A stretch of 64,000 bases of DNA from assembly GCF_900167565.1 (NCBI RefSeq), contig NZ_FUZV01000002.1:62001-126000 (forward strand), read 5' to 3'. Below, one piece after another: positions 1 to 8,784 of this stretch. Made by a program: the position numbers and the translations under genes. Position 1 is the first letter of the stretch, and each line of letters opens with the position of its first letter. Under the pieces are notes generated by a model. That model saw nothing but the letters and a program-made list of their open reading frames with translations, did not search any database and had not been told where the DNA came from. The DNA comes from Pseudoxanthomonas indica (GTDB lineage Bacteria > Pseudomonadota > Gammaproteobacteria > Xanthomonadales > Xanthomonadaceae).

Positions 1-2
1 CC

Positions 3-884
3 TACGTGGCCGATGTGGTGCGACGCCTGCCGGCGCGCGACCGCGCGGAGATCAGCCTGGAGTTGCGCGGTCTGCTGGGTGAAATGCTGGAAGGACGCGC
101 CAGCGAGGCCGGCCGTGCGGCCGATGACGCGATGGTGTTGCAGCTGTTGCGCGAGTTCGGCGCACCTACCGACGTGGCCGCACGCTATCGCGCGCCGGGT
201 ACGGTGATCATTCCGGCCGAGCAGACGCGCTCGTTCGTGCTCGTCGCGGTGATCGGCGTGGCGCTGCAATGGGCGCTGACCTTGTCGGACGTCTTCAACG
301 GCGGCTCCTTCGCCGCGTGGTACCTGACCAACGGCCTGGGCGCGTTGTGGTGGCCGGGCTTCATGCTGATCATCGCGATGATCGGCGCGGGCCTGCGCCG
401 CCTCGGCTGGTTCCAGCGATCCTGGCAGCCGCGCATCGTCGATCCCGATCGCGTCAATCGCGGCCTGCTCGGCTTCGGCCTGTTCTGGTACGCCTTTGGC
501 GTGAGCATGATGGTGGCGCTGCCCTGGATCGTCGATCAGCTGCCCGGCCCGGTGGCGCGTGCGCTGGCCATTGATCCGCAGTTCCTGCGCCATCGCGCTT
601 GGCCGGTGCTGGTGCTGTGGCTGGGCGGCTTCGTGGTGTCGCTGCAGGTACTGCGCGCGGGCCGCTGGTCGGTGAACCTGCGACGGCTGGAAATGGCGTT
701 CACCGCCGGCTTCATCGCGTTGATGGGTTGGTGGATCGCCGATGGCCCGATCATGCAGTCCGCCGCCGCGGACAAGACCGCCAAGGCCTGCCTGGCGCTG
801 GTGATCGTGTTGCTGCTGGTGGACATCGCCGCCAAGCTGCATCGCCAGCGCGCGCATCTGAAGGCGCCGCGCATCGTCGGCTGA
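3..884 (+). CDS. HAAS-domain membrane protein, 5' end cut by window
   Basis: The reading frame is open at the left edge, so the N-terminus is missing. The first ~65 visible residues (YVADVVRRLPARDRAEI, then an acidic helical stretch ending in LREFGAP and ARY) look like the HAAS domain, a small helical module usually found next to PadR-type regulators and on membrane proteins. About six hydrophobic segments follow (near residues 75-95, 100-130, 155-180, 200-215, 235-250 and 265-280), so the rest is an integral membrane protein. Function is unknown. A PadR-like regulator could lie just upstream, outside the window. Confidence 0.6.
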   Translation, partial: YVADVVRRLPARDRAEISLELRGLLGEMLEGRASEAGRAADDAMVLQLLREFGAPTDVAARYRAPGTVIIPAEQTRSFVLVAVIGVALQWALTLSDVFNGGSFAAWYLTNGLGALWWPGFMLIIAMIGAGLRRLGWFQRSWQPRIVDPDRVNRGLLGFGLFWYAFGVSMMVALPWIVDQLPGPVARALAIDPQFLRHRAWPVLVLWLGGFVVSLQVLRAGRWSVNLRRLEMAFTAGFIALMGWWIADGPIMQSAAADKTAKACLALVIVLLLVDIAAKLHRQRAHLKAPRIVG

Positions 885-958
885 TCACGCCGCGCCAGCA
901 TGCTCGTGTACATCGTCGGCACTACGCCTCACCAGCATGTCCAATTCCATCGTCGAGG

Positions 959-1408
959 CTACGCCTCGCCGATGTCCTCATCCCACACCGCGGGATTGGC
1001 GCGGATGTAGTCGCCCAGCAGCTGGATGCATTCGCCGTCGTGCAGGTCAATCACCTGCACGCCGGCCTCGCGCAGCCAGTCGATGCCGCCCTGGAAGTTC
1101 ACCGACTCGCCGACCACCACGGTGCCGATGTTGAACTGCCGTACCAGCCCGCTGCAGTACCAGCATGGCGCCAGCGTGGTCACCATGATCGTGTCCTGGT
1201 AGCGGCGTTGCCGGCCGGCCTTGCGGAACGCGTCGGTCTCGCCATGCACCGAGGGATCGTTTTCCTGCACGCGGCGATTGTGGCCGCAGCCGAGCAGGCG
1301 ACCGTCCTGGTGATACAACGCCGCGCCAATCGGGATGCCGCCTTCGGCCAGGCCCTGGCGCGCCTCGGCCACGGCGGTGGCCAGCAGGGCGCGGTAATCG
1401 ATGCTCAT
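959..1408 (-). CDS. Cytosine/nucleoside deaminase, yeast FCY1-like
   Basis: A 149-residue zinc deaminase of the CDA superfamily. The zinc site is visible as HGE (His ligand plus catalytic Glu) and APCWYC (the PCxxC pair). The C-terminal half, with VVGESVNFQGG, a hydrophobic VQVIDLHD strand and a terminal WDEDIGE, resembles yeast cytosine deaminase FCY1 rather than the unrelated bacterial CodA amidohydrolase. The likely reaction is cytosine to uracil plus ammonia, in the cytoplasm, for pyrimidine salvage. The start is placed at MSIDYRALL; a longer in-frame start 23 codons upstream would add a Pro/Gly/Arg-rich tail that does not look like protein. Substrate specificity is inferred. Confidence 0.75.
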   Translation of the reverse strand: MSIDYRALLATAVAEARQGLAEGGIPIGAALYHQDGRLLGCGHNRRVQENDPSVHGETDAFRKAGRQRRYQDTIMVTTLAPCWYCSGLVRQFNIGTVVVGESVNFQGGIDWLREAGVQVIDLHDGECIQLLGDYIRANPAVWDEDIGEA

Positions 1409-1548
1409 GAAATTCTCCGCCACAGGGCGCATCATCCTGCCACGGCCGGACGGGGACGCACGGGGCGGGCCACCCATGAACTGGGTGGCGGGTCACGGCG
1501 GGCACCGCCCGGATCGGCCAAGATCGCGCCACGAGACGGGGATGTCAG

Positions 1549-3150
1549 ATGCAGAACAGGAGCAAGCGCGCCGGCGGCGTGTTGCGCTGGGCGTACTGCG
1601 CGCTGCTGGTCGCGCTGGCCAGCGGGTCAGCGCAGGCGCAATCCAGCCCGGACATTGAACAGGGTCGGCTGTCCCTGCACTGGGGTGATCCGGCGCCCGT
1701 GGCGCGTGGCCGGGCGCAAATGGCGCCACGCCTGCGTGCCCAGTTGACCACCGACGATGGTCGTCGCATTCCGATGGAAGCCGGGCTGGCCCGGCGCGCC
1801 GCCGCGGATCTGCCGGCGCTGGCCAATCGCCGGGTGGCGGTGTCGTTCAAACGCCTGCCGGTGGCCGGACAACGCCGCCTGCAGCGCGTGCCCGAGGTCA
1901 TCGTGCCGATCGATGCGGCCACCCTCACCACCCCGCGCAGTGGTTCCGCCGGCCAGGTGATGGCGGCGGCGTCCGTGCTGGGCACGACGCGCTGGGTCAC
2001 GCTGATGTGTCGGTTCTCCGACATCGCCAGCGAGCAGAAGGACAAGACGTTCTTCAACAACCAGTACGGTGCGGCGGTGGGCCAGCTCGGCCACTACTGG
2101 AGCGAGGTGTCGTACGGCAAGATCAACCTCACCGGCAGTTCCGCCGAAGGCTGGTTCGCGCTGCCGAATCCCCGCGCCACCTATGTCACCACCGGCACCG
2201 ATGGCGAGGACGACGCGGACCTGGATCGCCTGTTCCAGGATTGCGTGGCCGCGGCCGACCCCACCGTCAACTTCAACGGCGTGCAGGGCATCAACATGAT
2301 GTTCAACGGCGAGCTGGATGGTTTCGCCTGGGGTGGTGGATCCTGCGCCACCTTCGAGGGCGCGCGCCGCTGCACCAGCGTTACCTGGAATCCGCCGTGG
2401 TCTTTCAGCAACCTCGCTCCGCTGGCCCATGAGATGGGCCATGGCTACGGCCTGCCGCATTCGGACAACTCCGACGGCGACGACGACACCTATGACAATC
2501 CGTGGGACGTGATGAGCGACGGTTGGTACAACGCCACCACCAGCGCCACCTACGGCACGCTGCCCAAGCATATTGCGATGATCCAGCGGGATCGATTGGG
2601 CTGGGTGGCTGCCGCGCGCAAGCTGGAACTCAGCTACGGCGCAGGCGGCAGCCGGCAGGTCGAACTGCAGTTCGCCTCGCTGGCCGGCGCCACCGGCGTG
2701 CAGATGATCGTGCTGCCGCTGCAGGCCCAGCCGGATCCCGCGCAGACCGTGCGTTACACGCTGGAAGCGCGTCGCCCCATCGGCACTTACGAAGGCAATC
2801 TGGCCGGCACCGCGGTGATCATCCACCGCCTGTTCGACGGCACCGCCTACAGCCAGGACACCAGCGTGCCGCCCGGTGATCGCGCCAACAACGAAGGCTC
2901 GATGTTCAAGGTCGGCGAAAGCTGGAGTGCGCCTGGCGGCGCCTACCTGCTGCGGGTGGACGCGGCCACCGCCAACGGTTTCCTGCTCACGCTGACCTCG
3001 GCGCAGCTGGGCCAGGTGACCGGCGGCAACCTGCCGGCGCGCCGGCTTTCGGCAACGGCGACCCGCGCGGCGTCCGCGCCAGCCTCAACCAGCGACTATC
3101 GACGCGCTCCGGCCACACGGCGCCCGCCGATCCGCGCACGCCTGCGCTGA
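1549..3150 (+). CDS. Secreted zinc metalloprotease, M6/M11-like
   Basis: 533 residues with a Sec signal peptide (hydrophobic core, then SGSAQAQ near residue 30). The extended zinc motif HExxHxxGxxH is intact: His294, Glu295, His298 and His304 in HEMGHGYGLPH. A Met-turn candidate, NPWDVMSD, follows about 20 residues later. This pattern fits metzincin-like families such as gametolysin (M11) or immune-inhibitor-A-like (M6) proteases. Acidic DG/DD clusters around 220 and 310 may bind calcium. The last ~35 residues are Ala/Pro/Arg-rich and low complexity. It is transcribed alone and converges on the efflux genes. An exported protease is well supported; the substrate is unknown. Confidence 0.7.
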   Translation: MQNRSKRAGGVLRWAYCALLVALASGSAQAQSSPDIEQGRLSLHWGDPAPVARGRAQMAPRLRAQLTTDDGRRIPMEAGLARRAAADLPALANRRVAVSFKRLPVAGQRRLQRVPEVIVPIDAATLTTPRSGSAGQVMAAASVLGTTRWVTLMCRFSDIASEQKDKTFFNNQYGAAVGQLGHYWSEVSYGKINLTGSSAEGWFALPNPRATYVTTGTDGEDDADLDRLFQDCVAAADPTVNFNGVQGINMMFNGELDGFAWGGGSCATFEGARRCTSVTWNPPWSFSNLAPLAHEMGHGYGLPHSDNSDGDDDTYDNPWDVMSDGWYNATTSATYGTLPKHIAMIQRDRLGWVAAARKLELSYGAGGSRQVELQFASLAGATGVQMIVLPLQAQPDPAQTVRYTLEARRPIGTYEGNLAGTAVIIHRLFDGTAYSQDTSVPPGDRANNEGSMFKVGESWSAPGGAYLLRVDAATANGFLLTLTSAQLGQVTGGNLPARRLSATATRAASAPASTSDYRRAPATRRPPIRARLR

Positions 3151-3163
3151 TGCGTGTACGCGT

Positions 3164-4258
3164 TCAGCGCGCGACGTCGGTATCCACGCTGACCACCACC
3201 GACATGCCCGGCCGCAAGCGCGCGGCCGCGGCCTGCCCGGGATCGATGGAAATCTTGACCGGGATACGCTGGGCAATCTTCACGTAATTGCCGGTGGCAT
3301 TGTCCGGCGGCAACACGCTGAACTCCGATCCGGTGGCCGGTGAGATTTCCAGCACGCGGCCATGCAGGCGTTCGCCACCCAGCGCATCCACGCTGAAGCG
3401 CACCGGCTGGCCGATGCGTACCGCCGGCATCTGGGTTTCCTTGAAATTGGCCATCACCCACAAGACATCCGGCACCAGCGCCATCAGCTGGGTGCCGTTG
3501 GTGACGTAGGCGCCCTGGCGCACGCTGACCTGGCCGAGCTGGCCATCGCGCGGCGCCAGGATGCGCGTGTTGTCGAAATTGATCTGCGCCAGCCGCACCG
3601 CGGCCTGCGCTTCGGCCACCGATGCTTCCAGCACGGCATGGTTGACGCCAACGCTGCGCACGCTCTGCTGCGCCAGTTGCAGGCTTGCCCGTGCCTGCTG
3701 CAGATCGGCTTCGGCCTGCGCATTGGCGGCGAAGGCGGTATCGCGATCCTGATCCGAAATCAGGTGCTCGCGCGCCAACTGATCCGCACGGCGCAAGGCC
3801 GAACCGGTGCGTTGCTTCTGCGCGCCGCTGCTGGCGATGGACGCCTGGCTCTGCACGATCCCCAGCTTGGCGCTGTTCTGCTGTTGCGCCCAGTTGTCCA
3901 GGTTGGCCTGCGCGCTCTGCAGTTGCGCCTGCGCCTGATCCAGCTGCTGGCGATAGATGCGGTCATCGATGCTGGCCAGCAGCTGCCCGCGTTTGACGTG
4001 CTGGAAATCCTGCACCGGCACCGCCGTGACATAGCCGCTGACCTGCGGACTGATCAGCGTGACCTGGCCACGCACCGTCGCGTTCTCGGTGGTCTGGATG
4101 GCGCTGGTGAACGGTGGCAGCTGCCAGGCGTACAGCACGATGCCCACGCCCAGCAACGCCAGCGCCACGAGGCCGAGCAGCCCGAGCCAGCGCCGTTGCC
4201 GGCGGCTGCGCTCGCGGGCGCGTTCTTCAGCGTGTGCGGCGGAGAGGTTGGCATTCAT
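3164..4258 (-). CDS. emrA: HlyD/EmrA-type membrane fusion protein
   Basis: 364 residues: a short cytoplasmic N-terminus, one membrane anchor near residues 28-48, a split lipoyl/barrel-sandwich domain (VRGQVTLISPQVSGYV early; TRILAPRDGQLGQV later), and a long Ala/Gln-rich helical hairpin between (about residues 95-220). This is the adaptor architecture of tripartite efflux pumps, linking an inner-membrane pump to an outer-membrane TolC-like channel. Its start overlaps the stop of the upstream MFS gene by 4 bp (ATGA), so the two are co-translated. No outer-membrane channel gene is nearby. The symbol follows architecture; the exported drug is not known. Confidence 0.8.
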   Translation of the reverse strand: MNANLSAAHAEERARERSRRQRRWLGLLGLVALALLGVGIVLYAWQLPPFTSAIQTTENATVRGQVTLISPQVSGYVTAVPVQDFQHVKRGQLLASIDDRIYRQQLDQAQAQLQSAQANLDNWAQQQNSAKLGIVQSQASIASSGAQKQRTGSALRRADQLAREHLISDQDRDTAFAANAQAEADLQQARASLQLAQQSVRSVGVNHAVLEASVAEAQAAVRLAQINFDNTRILAPRDGQLGQVSVRQGAYVTNGTQLMALVPDVLWVMANFKETQMPAVRIGQPVRFSVDALGGERLHGRVLEISPATGSEFSVLPPDNATGNYVKIAQRIPVKISIDPGQAAAARLRPGMSVVVSVDTDVAR

Positions 4259-5961
4259 TCGGTACTGGCCTGGGCGACGACGGGAGAAGGAGAAGGCGGT
4301 GCGGCCGGTGAGCTGAAGCGACGCCAGAGTACGTCGGCGTAGATCCAGACCAGGGTGAAGATGGCCAGCCAGCCGACCATCCAGAAGACATCGTTGTAGG
4401 CCAGCACGTTGGCTTCACGGGTCACCGCATTGCCGATCGCGCGCAGTCCCTGGGTATTGCGCAAGGCCGCATCGCCCACGGTGTGTGCATAGGCGCCGCT
4501 GCCGGCCTGCATGCGCGCCAGCACCTGCGGATCGAGCAGGCTGACGTTTTCCGCCAACTGGCTGGCGTGGAATTTCTCGCGCACGATCTGGAAACTGCCC
4601 AGCAGCGCCGAGCCGAACAGGCCGCCCATGTTCTGCGCCATGCCGAACAGCACCACGAAGCTGATCAGGTTGCCCGGCTGCGACAGGATCGAGCCGATGC
4701 CGGTGACCATCGCCGGGCCGATGAAAAACGTGCTGCCGAACGAGAGCAGGAACTGGCTCAGGTACATCTGCTCGGGCCGGGTCAGGTTGTTCGAATGCGC
4801 ATCCATGAACGCGCCGGTGGCGATGAAGGCCACCGCGATCATCAGGTGCTGGCCGGTGTGTTGCGGGCGGATGGTCAGCGCGCTCACCGCGACGCCGCAG
4901 AAACTGCCCAGCAACACCCACAGATACAGGCCGTGCAGCTCGTCATTGTTCAAGCCCAGGTTCTGGAAGAACGCCACCGCGCCCACGCTCTGCTCGGACA
5001 GCACGATCCGGATCAGCAGCACCGACAGGCCCAATCGCACCATCAAACCGCTGGCCAACCAGCGGGTATTGATCAGCGGGTTGCGACGATAATGTTCGAT
5101 CGCCACCGCGCTGATCAGCAGCACGATCGAGCAGGCCAGGGTCACGCCCAGCCACGGCGATTGCGTCCACCACAGATAGCGACCCAACGACAGCACCGCG
5201 GCCAGCCCGGCCGAACCCGAGGCGAACAAGGTGAAAGTGACGAAGTCGAGTTTCTCGAAGACCTTGTAGCGATCGCTGGGCGGCAGCTTCAGCACCAGCA
5301 CGCAGGCCAGCGCCAGGATCGCCAGGCCCAGTTCGAACAGATACAGGCCGCGCCACTCGCCGAACTGCAGCAGTTCGGTGGAGAAGATCCGCGCCAGCGG
5401 CAGCGCCAACTGGCTTACCCCCAGGCCGATCACCACCGCCCGCAACCGGTGCTGGGTGGGGAAGGCCTGGATCATGTAGTACAGACCGAGCGTGCTCAGC
5501 GCCGCACCGACCAGGCCATGCGCGGCGCGCACGGCAATGGCGGAGCCCAGATCGTTGACGAACAGATGCGCGAACGCGATCAACGCGTACAGCACCAGGA
5601 AGATTTCGGTGAACGAGCGCAGCCCGAACTGCTGGCGGAAGCGCACCAGCAGCAGGTTGGCCGAGACATTGGTCATCACGTAGGCCGCAGGCAGCCAGGC
5701 CATTTCCCAGGCGTAGGCGCCCAGCGTGCCCTGCAGGTTGAGCAGGTTGGCGGTGACCAGCGCATTGCTCAGGCCGCCGGTGATCGCCACCACCACGCCG
5801 ACGATGGCGAACTGGATGCGACGACCGGTGGGATGCAGTGGCGTGGATGGCGACCCCGGGAAGGTGGGGCGCTCGTGCGGCAGCCAGTCACGGGGGGCGT
5901 AGCGGCTGCTCACGGGCGGGTCGGCATCCTCTGGAAGACGAATGGCGTTGGCACGGGCCAT
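4255..5961 (-). CDS. MFS efflux transporter, DHA2/EmrB-like
   Basis: 568 residues with about 14 hydrophobic segments from residue 50 onward, as in the 14-helix DHA2 drug:H+ antiporters that pair with EmrA-type adaptors. Segments such as GVVVAITGGLSNALV and WLPAAYVMTNVSANLLLVRF occupy the places of helices 1 and 2. It is longer than EmrB (about 510 residues), partly through a ~48-residue polar N-terminal extension and partly through a loop near residues 470-520. It is first gene of a two-gene operon with the HlyD protein. It diverges from ubiE across only 53 bp, so the two promoters must nearly touch. Substrate unknown. Confidence 0.78.
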   Translation of the reverse strand: MARANAIRLPEDADPPVSSRYAPRDWLPHERPTFPGSPSTPLHPTGRRIQFAIVGVVVAITGGLSNALVTANLLNLQGTLGAYAWEMAWLPAAYVMTNVSANLLLVRFRQQFGLRSFTEIFLVLYALIAFAHLFVNDLGSAIAVRAAHGLVGAALSTLGLYYMIQAFPTQHRLRAVVIGLGVSQLALPLARIFSTELLQFGEWRGLYLFELGLAILALACVLVLKLPPSDRYKVFEKLDFVTFTLFASGSAGLAAVLSLGRYLWWTQSPWLGVTLACSIVLLISAVAIEHYRRNPLINTRWLASGLMVRLGLSVLLIRIVLSEQSVGAVAFFQNLGLNNDELHGLYLWVLLGSFCGVAVSALTIRPQHTGQHLMIAVAFIATGAFMDAHSNNLTRPEQMYLSQFLLSFGSTFFIGPAMVTGIGSILSQPGNLISFVVLFGMAQNMGGLFGSALLGSFQIVREKFHASQLAENVSLLDPQVLARMQAGSGAYAHTVGDAALRNTQGLRAIGNAVTREANVLAYNDVFWMVGWLAIFTLVWIYADVLWRRFSSPAAPPSPSPVVAQASTE

Positions 5962-6014
5962 TGTCCCACGCGACCCCGGAGCGCGGCGTCGACGTCAGTG
6001 CGATAATCCATCCC

Positions 6015-6776
6015 ATGAGCGAATCCCCCTACGACCGCGGCACCACCCACTTCGGCTTCCGTGACGTTGCCGCCAAGGACAAGCAGAAGCTGGTCGGCGA
6101 AGTCTTCACTTCGGTGGCCGGCAGCTATGACCTGATGAACGACCTGATGAGCCTGGGCATCCATCGGGTCTGGAAGCGCTATTTCGTCGGCACCTGCCAG
6201 GTCAAGCGCGGCGACCGCGTGCTGGATCTGGCCGGCGGCACCGGCGACATCGCCGCCCTGCTCAAGGAGCGGGTGGGCGAGGCCGGCAGCATCGTGCTGG
6301 GCGACATCAATGCCGGCATGCTTTCGGTGGGCCGGGATCGCATGACCAACCGCGGCCTGGTCAACGGGCTGGAGTACGTGCAGTGCAATGCCGAGGCGCT
6401 GCCGTTCCCGGATGCCAGCTTCGACCTGGTCACCATTGCCTTTGGCCTGCGCAACGTCACCGACAAGGACGCCGCCCTGCGCGAGATGTACCGCGTGCTC
6501 AAGGTCGGCGGGCAGGCGCGCGTGCTGGAATTCTCGGAAGTGCAGCCGGACTGGTTCAAGCCGATCTACGACTTCCACTCCTTCAAGGTGCTGCCGCGCC
6601 TGGGCCAGCTGTTCGCCCGCGACGCCGCCAGCTACCAGTACCTGGCCGAGAGCATCCGCAAGCATCCGCCGCAGGCGCAGCTGCGCTCGATGATGGATGA
6701 AGCGGGGTTTGCCCGGACCAGCTTCAAGAATCTCAGCGCCGGCATCGTCGCCGTCCACACCGGCTACAAGGTCTAG
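6015..6776 (+). CDS. ubiE: Ubiquinone/menaquinone C-methyltransferase UbiE
   Basis: 253 residues, the usual UbiE length. It catalyses the SAM-dependent C-methylation step of ubiquinone (and menaquinone, where made) biosynthesis on the cytoplasmic face of the membrane. Visible signatures are FTSVAGSYDLMNDLMSLGIHRVWK near the N-terminus, the SAM-binding VLDLAGGTGDIA loop, and the family motif YDFHSFKVLPRLG near residue 190. The start is the ATG of MSESPYDRG; a longer in-frame ORF upstream would overlap the divergent transporter gene. UbiE supplies quinone for the oxidases encoded at the other end of the window. Confidence 0.95.
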   Translation: MSESPYDRGTTHFGFRDVAAKDKQKLVGEVFTSVAGSYDLMNDLMSLGIHRVWKRYFVGTCQVKRGDRVLDLAGGTGDIAALLKERVGEAGSIVLGDINAGMLSVGRDRMTNRGLVNGLEYVQCNAEALPFPDASFDLVTIAFGLRNVTDKDAALREMYRVLKVGGQARVLEFSEVQPDWFKPIYDFHSFKVLPRLGQLFARDAASYQYLAESIRKHPPQAQLRSMMDEAGFARTSFKNLSAGIVAVHTGYKV

Positions 6777-6849
6777 GCCCCCGGTCACTGCATCCTGCCG
6801 GCCACTGCCGGTAAACTGCGCGCATCCCTGTATTCCGGAAGATTCGCCG

Positions 6850-8781
6850 ATGCGTGCCGTACTCCTGACCCTGGCCTGCGCCACCGCCCTCACGGCCGGC
6901 TGCTCGCGCGAAAGCGCCCCGGCCCCCGCCGCGCCTGCCGCCCATCCCGCCGCCGCTGCGGCCAAGCCCAGCCGCAGCCACGATGAGAGCTCGTACGCCG
7001 AGCCGGACAAGGTGGTCATCAAGGACCTGGCGCTGGACCTGGCGGTGGACTTCGATCAGAAGATCCTCAGCGGCACGGCCACCTACGCGCTGGAGTGGAA
7101 AGACAAGGCCGCCAAGCAGCTGCTGCTGGACACCCGCGATCTGGCGGTGGAGAAAGTCGAAGGCCAGGCCGCCTCGGGCGCTTGGGCGCCGCTGAAGTTC
7201 GAACTGGCCAGCGCCGACAAGGTCTTTGGCAGCAAGTTGAGCATTGAGGCGCCGGAGCAGAACAAGCTCGTTCGCATCACCTACAAGACCTCGCCCAATG
7301 CTTCCGGCCTGCAATGGCTGGATCCGGCGATGACCGAGGGCAAGCAACTGCCCTTCATGTTCAGCCAGTCGCAGGCGATCCACGCGCGCAGCTGGGTGCC
7401 GCTGCAGGACACGCCGAGCGTGCGCTTCACCTACAGCGCGCACGTGACCTCGCGCCCGGACGTGATGGTGCTGATGAGCGCCGACAATGATCCGGCCGCA
7501 CCGCGCGATGGCGACTACAGCTTCAAGATGCCGCAGCCGATTCCGTCCTACCTGCTGGCCATTGCCGCCGGTGATCTGAACTTCAAGTCGATCGGCGATC
7601 GCAGCGGCGTGTGGGCCGAGCCGGCCATGGTCGATCGCGCGGCCAAGGAATTCGAAGACACCGAAAAGATGATCGACGTGGCCGAAGCGCTGTACGGCCC
7701 GTATCGCTGGGGCCGTTACGACATGCTGGTGCTGCCGCCGTCGTTCCCGTTCGGCGGCATGGAGAATCCGCGCCTGACCTTCGCCACCCCCACCGTGATC
7801 ACCGGCGACAAGTCGCTGGTTTCGCTGATCGCGCATGAGCTGGCGCACAGCTGGTCGGGCAACCTGGTGACCAACGCCAGCTGGAAGGACATCTGGTTGA
7901 ACGAAGGCTTCACCACCTACGTGCAGGACCGCATCACCGAGTCCCTGTACGGCAAGGAGATGGCGGAAATGGAGCGCCAGATCGACCAGACCGAACTGCT
8001 GGCCGAAGTGAAGGACATGGCGCCGGCCGACCAGGCGCTGGCGCTGCCGCCGCTCAACAACCGCGACCCGGACGAATCCTTGAGCCAGGTGGCCTACGTC
8101 AAGGGCGCGTGGTTCCTGAAGTTCCTGGAAGAGCGCTTCGGCCGCGAGACCTTCGATCCCTTCCTGCGCAGCTGGTTCGATGATCACGCCTTCCAGAGCG
8201 CGACCACCGATCAGTTTGTCGCCTACATGAAGAAGAACCTGCTGCCCAAGGCGCCCAACGCGGTGACCGAGGCCGAGCTCGATGCCTGGCTCAACGAACC
8301 GGGCATTCCCAAGTTCGCCATGAAGGCGCAGTCGCGTGGCTTCTCCAACACCGACACCGCCCGCATCGCCTGGCTGGGCAGCGGCCAGTTGCCGAACGCG
8401 CAGGTGACCAATGAGTGGGTGACCCAGCAGTGGGTCAACTTCATCGGCGGCATGGGCGAGAAGCTCAGCGTCGAGCAGCTGGCGCAGTTGGACAAGGCCT
8501 ATCACTTCACCGGCACCCCCAATGGCGAAATCGCCATGCGCTGGTATCCGCTGACCGTGCGTAGCGGCTATCTCGAAGCACGCCCGGAGATTGCCAAGTT
8601 CATCGAGCGCGTCGGCCGTCGCAAGTTGATCATGCCGATCTACGCCGAGCTGGTGAAAACCCCGGATGGCCTGGCCTTCGCCGAAGAAAGCTTCGCCCGC
8701 GCCAAGCCGGGTTACCACCCGATCACCACGGCGTCGGTGGAAGCCCTGCTGGCCCGCGCCAAGGCCGGGCAGACCCCGTAA
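6850..8781 (+). CDS. M1-family aminopeptidase lipoprotein (LTA4H-like)
   Basis: 643 residues. The start is the ATG before MRAVLLTL, giving a lipoprotein signal with lipobox LTAGC, so it is probably anchored in the envelope facing the periplasm. The exopeptidase motif GGMEN begins at residue 302. Zinc ligands His329 and His333 with catalytic Glu330 lie in HELAH, and the third ligand Glu352 lies in WLNEGFTTY. The C-terminal helical domain resembles the leukotriene-A4-hydrolase/cold-active aminopeptidase branch of M1. It likely trims N-terminal residues from peptides. A hydrolase gene follows 3 bp after the stop, suggesting an operon. Confidence 0.88.
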   Translation: MRAVLLTLACATALTAGCSRESAPAPAAPAAHPAAAAAKPSRSHDESSYAEPDKVVIKDLALDLAVDFDQKILSGTATYALEWKDKAAKQLLLDTRDLAVEKVEGQAASGAWAPLKFELASADKVFGSKLSIEAPEQNKLVRITYKTSPNASGLQWLDPAMTEGKQLPFMFSQSQAIHARSWVPLQDTPSVRFTYSAHVTSRPDVMVLMSADNDPAAPRDGDYSFKMPQPIPSYLLAIAAGDLNFKSIGDRSGVWAEPAMVDRAAKEFEDTEKMIDVAEALYGPYRWGRYDMLVLPPSFPFGGMENPRLTFATPTVITGDKSLVSLIAHELAHSWSGNLVTNASWKDIWLNEGFTTYVQDRITESLYGKEMAEMERQIDQTELLAEVKDMAPADQALALPPLNNRDPDESLSQVAYVKGAWFLKFLEERFGRETFDPFLRSWFDDHAFQSATTDQFVAYMKKNLLPKAPNAVTEAELDAWLNEPGIPKFAMKAQSRGFSNTDTARIAWLGSGQLPNAQVTNEWVTQQWVNFIGGMGEKLSVEQLAQLDKAYHFTGTPNGEIAMRWYPLTVRSGYLEARPEIAKFIERVGRRKLIMPIYAELVKTPDGLAFAEESFARAKPGYHPITTASVEALLARAKAGQTP

Positions 8782-8784
8782 GCC

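Noticed and set aside
4483..6006. A 507-codon open frame on the plus strand opposite the MFS gene
   Set aside because: Gln/His/Arg-rich shadow of a real membrane-protein gene; no ribosome-binding site or motif.
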